Assembly: GCA_025360015.1 (NCBI GenBank)
Contig: JANYCZ010000025.1
Location: 62,001 to 126,000, forward strand
Direction: 5' to 3'
Length of the DNA stretch: 64,000 nt
Origin: Verrucomicrobiota bacterium
Lineage (GTDB): Bacteria > Verrucomicrobiota > Verrucomicrobiia > Verrucomicrobiales > Verrucomicrobiaceae
The notes below the pieces were generated by a model that was not told the origin of the DNA, ran no database searches, and saw only the letters and a list, made by a program, of their open reading frames with translations. Shown in pieces: positions 63,811 through 64,000 of the stretch. The translations under genes were made by a program, and so were the position numbers. Numbering within the stretch: the stretch's first letter is position 1; each line of letters starts with the position of its first letter.

Positions 63811-64000
63811 ATGAAGCCAGTATCCCTGCTCGTTCTCCTTGCCGCCACCGCTGTTTCGCTTCAGGCCGTCACGCCTGATGGGAAACAGAAGCTCGTTTTT
63901 ATCGCCGGCAAGCCCTCGCATCCGCCGGGCATGCATGAGTTCCGCGCGGGCACCATGCTGCTGGAGCAATGCCTCAAGAGCGTGCCGAATCTGGTGGTGG
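63811..64000 (+). CDS. ThuA-like exported protein (truncated by window edge)
   Basis: The first 63 residues: a leader (LLVLLAATAVSLQA) then LVFIAGKPSHPPGMHEFRAG, typical of ThuA-like (trehalose-utilisation/glutamine-amidotransferase-like) domains common in secreted Verrucomicrobiota proteins. The rest lies beyond base 64000. It follows the cytochrome giant by 61 bases in the same direction. Confidence 0.75.
   Translation, partial: MKPVSLLVLLAATAVSLQAVTPDGKQKLVFIAGKPSHPPGMHEFRAGTMLLEQCLKSVPNLVV

Overview
The window is about 64 kb of GC-rich, densely coded bacterial chromosome. I read it as a member of the Verrucomicrobiota, probably near Prosthecobacter or another Verrucomicrobiaceae genus. 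The supports are two very large secreted c-type cytochrome proteins with DUF1549/DUF1553 regions, a PQQ-propeller/LamG protein, an SHD1-domain secreted esterase, a ThuA-like secreted protein, a sialate O-acetylesterase, an MFS/spermidine-synthase fusion, and abundant small lipoproteins. Plain housekeeping genes are interspersed: ileS, asnS, dnaX, nth, dusB, scpA, rlmF, surE and a tRNA-Arg(CCG). No phage, IS transposase, rRNA or CRISPR array was seen.

Layout. 0-3 kb: three reverse-strand acyl/acetyltransferase-type genes, two of them equal-length paralogues joined by an ATGA overlap. 3-5.2 kb: a zinc-type dehydrogenase bracketed by two blocks of a hairpin-rich intergenic repeat. 5.2-8.6 kb: a secreted protein, a sterol-desaturase-type hydroxylase, tRNA-Arg and an SHD1/hydrolase protein. 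8.8-10.7 kb: a toxin-antitoxin patch with one intact VapBC-like pair, one PIN toxin broken by two frameshifts and a stop codon, and a third decayed pair. 10.8-18.1 kb: a lipoprotein, ileS, a beta-helix protein and a second PIN pair. 18.4-25.7 kb: MECR-like reductase and surE, a TPR protein, an MFS transporter, then a run of small forward genes ending with nth. 25.7-31.9 kb: reverse-strand barrel protein and a two-gene unit with the 1343-residue PQQ/LamG protein. 32-41.5 kb: M50 protease and squalene-cyclase-like repeat protein, a divergent membrane/YARHG pair, a 1 kb repeat-filled gap, the spermidine-synthase fusion with a cytochrome c peroxidase, and a ParE-type pair. 41.5-48.2 kb: sialate O-acetylesterase, radical SAM protein, dnaX, POT transporter. 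48.2-64 kb: repeats, a cytochrome/DUF1549 giant, M48 protease, dusB, scpA, rlmF, DsbD-N-like protein, asnS, a frameshifted membrane protein, and a carbohydrate-flavoured group (SMP-30, esterase, second cytochrome/DUF1549 giant, ThuA-like) running off the right edge.

What ties the window together is its intergenic DNA. At least six families of short repeats occur: a three-hairpin unit (3-5 kb), a terminal-inverted-repeat element (18.2 and 48.2 kb), a longer composite inverted-repeat element in opposite orientations (33.9 and 48.4 kb), a four-copy element built on a nine-base repeat (35.7-36.4 kb), a heptamer array that runs into a signal-peptide coding region (57.2 kb), and a 19-base palindrome placed at gene ends (41.5, 43.2 and 56.3 kb). 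None has a transposase here. These, with the transferase trio and the cysteine-poor DnaX, are the parts I would look at first. Function calls rest on motifs read by eye; no database search was run.
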